This document shows positions 31,822-35,859 of a DNA stretch of 35,859 nucleotides, piece after piece. How positions within the stretch are numbered: position 1 is the first letter of the stretch; every line of letters begins with the position of its first letter. The translations under genes and the position numbers were made by a program. Location of the stretch: assembly GCA_036394995.1 (NCBI GenBank), contig DASWED010000073.1:1-35859 (forward strand), in the 5' to 3' direction. The notes under the pieces were generated by a model. It ran no database searches and was not told the origin of the DNA. It worked only from the letters and a program-made list of their open reading frames with translations. The stretch comes from DASWED01 sp036394995. Lineage in GTDB: Bacteria; Actinomycetota; UBA4738; JACQTL01.

Positions 31822-32990
31822 GAGCCCTCCGGCTGGACTTCGCCTCGGACCCCCCCCTGTCCCTGACCGACGTCGAGCCCCCGAAGCTCCCGCCCGGGGG
31901 CGACTGGGTCCGCCTCCGGCCTCGCCTGTCCGGCATCTGCGGGAGCGACGTGAGCCTGCTGCGGTTCTCGTCGAGCATGTTCCTGGCTCCGCTGATGGAT
32001 CTCCCGGCCACCCTGGGCCACGAGATCGTGGCCGACGACGAGGACGGCCGCCGGGTGACGGTGGACGTGGTCCTGGGATGCGAGGCCCTGGGCCGCGAGG
32101 ACCGGTGCCCGCCGTGCGCCGCGTTCCAGCCCCAGGGATGCCGGCGGTTCGGCGAGGACGCCGGGGGTGTGATCGGCTACGCGGACACCACCGGCGGAGG
32201 GTGGTCCGAGGACATGGTGGCGCCGTGGACGAACGTGTTCGAGGTGCCCGCGGAGCTCACCGACACGCAGGCGGCCCTGCTGGAGCCGGCCGCCGTCTCG
32301 CTGCACGCCGCGCTGCTGGCTCCGGTCCGGCCGCCGGTGCTGGTGGTCGGCGCCGGGGTGGTGGGGCTGACCGCGGTCGCGGCGCTCCGGGCCCTCGATC
32401 CAGGGCTGGAGATCGTGGCCCTGGCCAAGCATGCGCACCAGGCCGTGGCCGCGGAGGAGGCCGGAGCGACGGCCGTCCGGATCCGGGCGGACGGCTCCCA
32501 CGCCGAGGAGCTCGCCGCGGGCTCCGGGGCCCGCCTGGCCGGGCCCTCGGTGGACCAGCCGACGGTGGCGGGTGGGTTCGCCACCGTGTTCGAATGCGTC
32601 GGCGCGACGCCGGCGGTGGACCTGGCGTTCCGGTTCACGCAGGAGCGGGGGACCACGGTTCTCGTGGGCGGCTCGGCGTACGCGGAGGGGCTGGATCTGG
32701 CGCCGACGTGGGCCAAGGAGCTGCGGATCCTGGGCTCGTACTGCTACGGCTACGAGGAGGTGGAGGGGGAGCGGATCAGGACGTTCGACCTCCTGCACCG
32801 GCTGGTGGCCGAGGGCCGGCTCCGGCTGGGAGAGTGGGTGACGCACCGGTTCGCCCTTGAGGACTACGCTGCGGCGCTGGGCGCGGCGCTGGGCAAGGGG
32901 AGTGGTGCGCTGAAGGTGGCGTTCGAGCCGGCGCGCGAGCCCGGCGCGGACGAGGGGAACCGCGTCGATCTCGACCAGAACGGAGCGTGA
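31818..32990 (+). CDS. Zinc-dependent alcohol dehydrogenase family protein
   Basis: A 390-residue medium-chain dehydrogenase. GTG overlaps the SDR stop (GTGA). Catalytic zinc ligands are Cys41 (GICGSD) and His68/Glu69 (GHE). The structural-zinc lobe is unusual: Cys97, Cys100 and Cys108 are in the expected pattern, but the other available Cys88 is displaced by about six residues from the normal CxxCxxC cluster. The Rossmann motif is VVGAGVVGLTAV (about residues 174-185). A long linker containing Ser/Ala-rich sequence follows. It oxidises an alcohol, polyol or sugar with NAD(P), but the substrate is unknown. A C-terminal acidic tail precedes the overlapping pepN start. Confidence 0.85.
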   Translation: MRALRLDFASDPPLSLTDVEPPKLPPGGDWVRLRPRLSGICGSDVSLLRFSSSMFLAPLMDLPATLGHEIVADDEDGRRVTVDVVLGCEALGREDRCPPCAAFQPQGCRRFGEDAGGVIGYADTTGGGWSEDMVAPWTNVFEVPAELTDTQAALLEPAAVSLHAALLAPVRPPVLVVGAGVVGLTAVAALRALDPGLEIVALAKHAHQAVAAEEAGATAVRIRADGSHAEELAAGSGARLAGPSVDQPTVAGGFATVFECVGATPAVDLAFRFTQERGTTVLVGGSAYAEGLDLAPTWAKELRILGSYCYGYEEVEGERIRTFDLLHRLVAEGRLRLGEWVTHRFALEDYAAALGAALGKGSGALKVAFEPAREPGADEGNRVDLDQNGA

Positions 32991-35542
32991 ACGTGGAACG
33001 GGGCAACAACCTGACCAGGGACGAGGCCCGCCGGAGGGCCGCACTCGTGACCGACGTCGAGGAACGGGTCCTCCTGGACCTCGGCGGCGACGACGCCGAC
33101 TACCGGATGGAGGCGTCGATCCGCTTCTCCTGCCCGGAGCCGGGCGCCTCGACGTTCCTCGACCTCATCGCGTCGAGCGTGGAGTCGGTGGAGGTGAACG
33201 GGGTGGAGGTCGGTCCGGGCGCCGCCCGGGACAGCCGCGTGGAGCTCCGGGACCTGGCCGAGCAGAACGAGGTCCGGGTGGTGGCGATGGTCCCGTACGC
33301 GAACACCGGCCAGGGGCTCCACCGGTTCCGGGATCCCGTGGACGACCGGGTGTACTGCTACACGGACTTCGAGCCGTTCGACGCCCACCGCTCGTTCGCC
33401 TGCTTCGACCAGCCCGACATCAAGGCGGTGTTCCACTTCGCGGTCACGGTCCCGGAGGACTGGCACGTGTCGTCGAACATGGCTCCCGACGGTGACGCCG
33501 AGGCGGAGGAGGGCCGCCGGCGGCGGTGGGCGTTCGCGCCCACGCCGCTGATGTCCGCCTACATCACCGCGATCGTCGCCGGTCCGTGGCACGTGGTGAC
33601 GGACCGCGACGGCGACATCGACCTCGGCCTGCTGTGCCGTCAGTCGCTGGCGAAGTACCTCGAACCCGACACCGACGAGCTATTCGAGGCCACGAAGCAG
33701 GGGTTCGACTTCTACGCGCGGGCCTTCCGGCTGCCGTACCCGTTCGGCAAGTACGACCAGGTGTTCGTGCCGGAGTTCAACTCGGGCGCCATGGAGAACA
33801 TCGGCTGCATCACGTACAACGAGGCCTACCTGTTCCGTTCGAAGGTCACCGACGCCTCCCGGGAGCGCCGCGCGGAGACGTTGCTCCACGAGATGGCACA
33901 CATGTGGTTCGGCGACCTCGTGACCATGCGGTGGTGGGACGACCTGTGGCTGAACGAGTCGTTCGCCACGTTCATGTCGGTGCTGTGCATGTCGCAGGCC
34001 ACCAGGTGGCGCGGCGCGTGGACCACGTTCGCGAACAGCGAGAAGACATGGGCTTACTACCAGGACCAGCTGCCGTCCACGCACCCCATCGTGGCCGACA
34101 TGCCGGACACCGAGTCCATCCACACGAACTTCGACGGGATCACGTACGCGAAGGGGGCCTCGGTGCTCCGCCAGCTGGTCGCGTGGGTGGGGGAGGAGGA
34201 GTTCCTGGAGGGCCTCGCCGGGTACTTCCGGCGGCACCAGTACGGGAACACGGACCTATCGGACTTCCTTGCCGCCCTGGAGGAGGCCTCCGGACGTGAC
34301 CTCCACGCGTGGGCCAAGGAGTGGCTCCAGACCACCGGGGTGAACGTCCTGCGGGCGTCGTTCGAGGAGGAGGACGGGCACCTCACGTCGTTCCGCATCA
34401 CCCAGGAGGCCCCGGCGGAGCACCCGGTGCTCCGGCCCCACCGCGTGGCCGTAGGGCTGTACGTCGACGACGGGCACGGGGAGCTGGTCCGGCGGACCCG
34501 GGTGGAGCTCGACATCGCCGGCCCGGCCACGGACGTGCCGGACCTGGTCGGCGACGGGGTCCCCGACCTCGTGCTGGTGAACGACGACGACCTCACGTAC
34601 GCGAGGATCCGCCTGGATCGGCGTTCGCTGGCCACGGTCACGGAGCGCCTGGGCGACCTCCGGGACCCCCTGGCGCGGGCGCTGTGCTGGGGCGCGGCGT
34701 GGGACATGGTGCGCGACGCCGAGATGCCCACGCGGGACTTCCTGACGCTCGTCCTGCGGGGGCTCGGAGCGGAGAGCGACATCGGCGTGATCCAGCGGAT
34801 CCTGGGGCAGCTGGGCTCGGCCATCGAGAGCTACGCCGACCCCGCGAGCCGCGACGCCTCACGGGAACAACTGGCGGTGGCGGCGCTTTCCGCGCTGGAG
34901 CAGGCCGAGCCCGGGAGCGACTTCCAGCTGGCGTGGGCCCGGGCGTTCGCGTCGGCAGCCGAGTCGGACGAGCATGCGGCGATCCTGGCGGGGCTCCTGG
35001 ACGGCTCGATGTCCTACGACGGACTGGCCATCGACACCGAGCTCCGGTGGCACCTGGTGCTGTCGCTGACGCGGGCGGGGAGGGTCGGCCGGGACGTGAT
35101 CGACGCGGAGCTGGAGCGCGATCCCACCGACTACGGCGACCGGTATGCGGCGCAGGCCCTGGCCTCACGGCCCACCCCGGAGGCCAAGGCGGAGGCGTGG
35201 GAGACCATCACGACGGACCGGACCCTCACCGCGGCCATGTTCGGGGCGTGGATGGGTGGGTTCCAGCGGCCCGGCCAGGAGGAGGTGCTCCGGCCGTTCG
35301 TCGAACGGTACTTCGAGCAGCTCGGGCCGATGTGGGATGAGCGGACGCTGGAGATCGCCGTGGCGTTCGCTCGCCGCATGTACCCCGGGCACCTCATCGA
35401 ACAGGCCACGGTCGAGGCCACCGACCGCCACCTGGAGCGGGGCCGGGTCCCCCGACCCATCGCCAGGACCCTGGTGGAGGGCCGGGACCAGGTGCAGCGG
35501 GCCCTTCGCGCGCAGGAGTGCGACCGGGGAGCGACGGCATGA
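32987..35542 (+). CDS. pepN: Aminopeptidase N (M1 family)
   Basis: An 851-residue zinc aminopeptidase of the actinobacterial PepN type, length typical. GTG at 32987 overlaps the upstream stop (GTGA). The exopeptidase motif GAMEN is at residues 267-271 and the zinc site is HEMAH (His301, His305) with Glu324 in WLNESFA. The N-terminal beta domain (1-~190) and C-terminal helical ERAP1-like domain are both present. It is cytoplasmic, with no signal peptide, and removes N-terminal residues from peptides. It lies in an operon of central-metabolism genes and overlaps the mdh ATG (ATGA). Confidence 0.95.
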   Translation: MNVERGNNLTRDEARRRAALVTDVEERVLLDLGGDDADYRMEASIRFSCPEPGASTFLDLIASSVESVEVNGVEVGPGAARDSRVELRDLAEQNEVRVVAMVPYANTGQGLHRFRDPVDDRVYCYTDFEPFDAHRSFACFDQPDIKAVFHFAVTVPEDWHVSSNMAPDGDAEAEEGRRRRWAFAPTPLMSAYITAIVAGPWHVVTDRDGDIDLGLLCRQSLAKYLEPDTDELFEATKQGFDFYARAFRLPYPFGKYDQVFVPEFNSGAMENIGCITYNEAYLFRSKVTDASRERRAETLLHEMAHMWFGDLVTMRWWDDLWLNESFATFMSVLCMSQATRWRGAWTTFANSEKTWAYYQDQLPSTHPIVADMPDTESIHTNFDGITYAKGASVLRQLVAWVGEEEFLEGLAGYFRRHQYGNTDLSDFLAALEEASGRDLHAWAKEWLQTTGVNVLRASFEEEDGHLTSFRITQEAPAEHPVLRPHRVAVGLYVDDGHGELVRRTRVELDIAGPATDVPDLVGDGVPDLVLVNDDDLTYARIRLDRRSLATVTERLGDLRDPLARALCWGAAWDMVRDAEMPTRDFLTLVLRGLGAESDIGVIQRILGQLGSAIESYADPASRDASREQLAVAALSALEQAEPGSDFQLAWARAFASAAESDEHAAILAGLLDGSMSYDGLAIDTELRWHLVLSLTRAGRVGRDVIDAELERDPTDYGDRYAAQALASRPTPEAKAEAWETITTDRTLTAAMFGAWMGGFQRPGQEEVLRPFVERYFEQLGPMWDERTLEIAVAFARRMYPGHLIEQATVEATDRHLERGRVPRPIARTLVEGRDQVQRALRAQECDRGATA

Positions 35543-35859
35543 AGGTGACGATCGTGGGGAGCGGGTTCGTGGGAGCCACCACGGCCATGCGCGTCGTGCA
35601 GAAGGGCCTGGCGGACGACGTGGTGCTGATCGACATCATCGAGGGCCTCCCTCAGGGCATCGCGCTCGACATGAAGGAGTCCGCGCCCGTCGAGGGGTTC
35701 GAACCGGTGATCACGGGGACGAACGACTACGCGGACACCGCCGGCTCGGACGTGGTCGTGATCACGGCGGGCCTGCCCCGCCAGCCCGGGATGAGCCGGA
35801 TGGACCTCCTGGGGAAGAACGCCGGGATCGTGCGGGGGGTCGTGGAGCAGGTCCGGGAC
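35539..35859 (+). CDS. mdh: Malate dehydrogenase (LDH-like), 3'-truncated by window
   Basis: The first 107 codons of an NAD-dependent malate dehydrogenase of the LDH-like group. ATG at 35539 overlaps the pepN stop. KVTIVGSGFVGATTA is the nucleotide-binding motif. LIDIIEGLPQG follows at the second strand, with its acidic residue favouring NAD. GLPRQPGMSRMDLL is the mobile active-site loop with the substrate-binding Arg that distinguishes malate from lactate dehydrogenases. The frame stays open to the window end. It completes malate to oxaloacetate beside citrate synthase and isocitrate dehydrogenase. Confidence 0.94.
   Translation, partial: MKVTIVGSGFVGATTAMRVVQKGLADDVVLIDIIEGLPQGIALDMKESAPVEGFEPVITGTNDYADTAGSDVVVITAGLPRQPGMSRMDLLGKNAGIVRGVVEQVRD

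Overview
The window is a high-GC bacterial chromosome segment. It has GTG-rich starts, very tight gene packing and the gene order sucC-sucD-(membrane protein)-purN-purH-folD, which is known from actinobacteria such as Mycobacterium and Streptomyces. I infer an actinobacterial (Actinomycetota) genome, probably outside the well-studied orders. The quinol-oxidising cytochrome b is unusual for classical actinobacteria. No rRNA, tRNA, CRISPR array or intact mobile element was seen.

Layout. 1-1056 (+): the 3' part of a cytochrome b gene plus a small membrane protein, the end of a respiratory operon. 1137-9735 (-): a seven-gene operon encoding a MurG-like glycosyltransferase, an MsbA-like ABC exporter, two GT4-type glycosyltransferases, a kinase-like phosphotransferase, a PAPS-type sulfotransferase and a second, unusual phosphotransferase. 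Nearly all are joined by GTGA stop/start overlaps. I read it as assembly, decoration and export of a sulfated or phosphorylated glycoconjugate, and it is the best candidate here for an undescribed system. 9736-14727: a more mobile or degenerate zone with an IS630-type transposase remnant, a large secreted M36 (fungalysin-type) metalloprotease and a sialidase-like relic.

14728-35859: housekeeping metabolism. A stand-alone B12-binding methylmalonyl-CoA mutase subunit precedes sucCD, then a proline-flanked polytopic membrane protein at the position PerM occupies in mycobacteria. Next come four minus-strand membrane or zinc-finger proteins, including a tandem paralogous pair. They are followed by purN-purH, an MFS transporter, folD-metF, a Tyr/Gln-repeat membrane protein, citrate synthase plus a CBS protein (-), and an operon of isocitrate dehydrogenase, SDR reductase, zinc alcohol dehydrogenase, aminopeptidase N and malate dehydrogenase (cut by the window end). 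TCA-cycle and one-carbon/purine genes are therefore concentrated in about 20 kb.

Regulation. Most genes within operons are joined by 4-bp GTGA overlaps. Several operon heads have a TANNNT -10 box only 6-11 nt before the start codon and no Shine-Dalgarno, indicating leaderless or nearly leaderless mRNAs, including two divergent pairs. Other heads (M36 protease, the 170-aa membrane protein, citrate synthase, isocitrate dehydrogenase) have clear AGGAGG-like sites.
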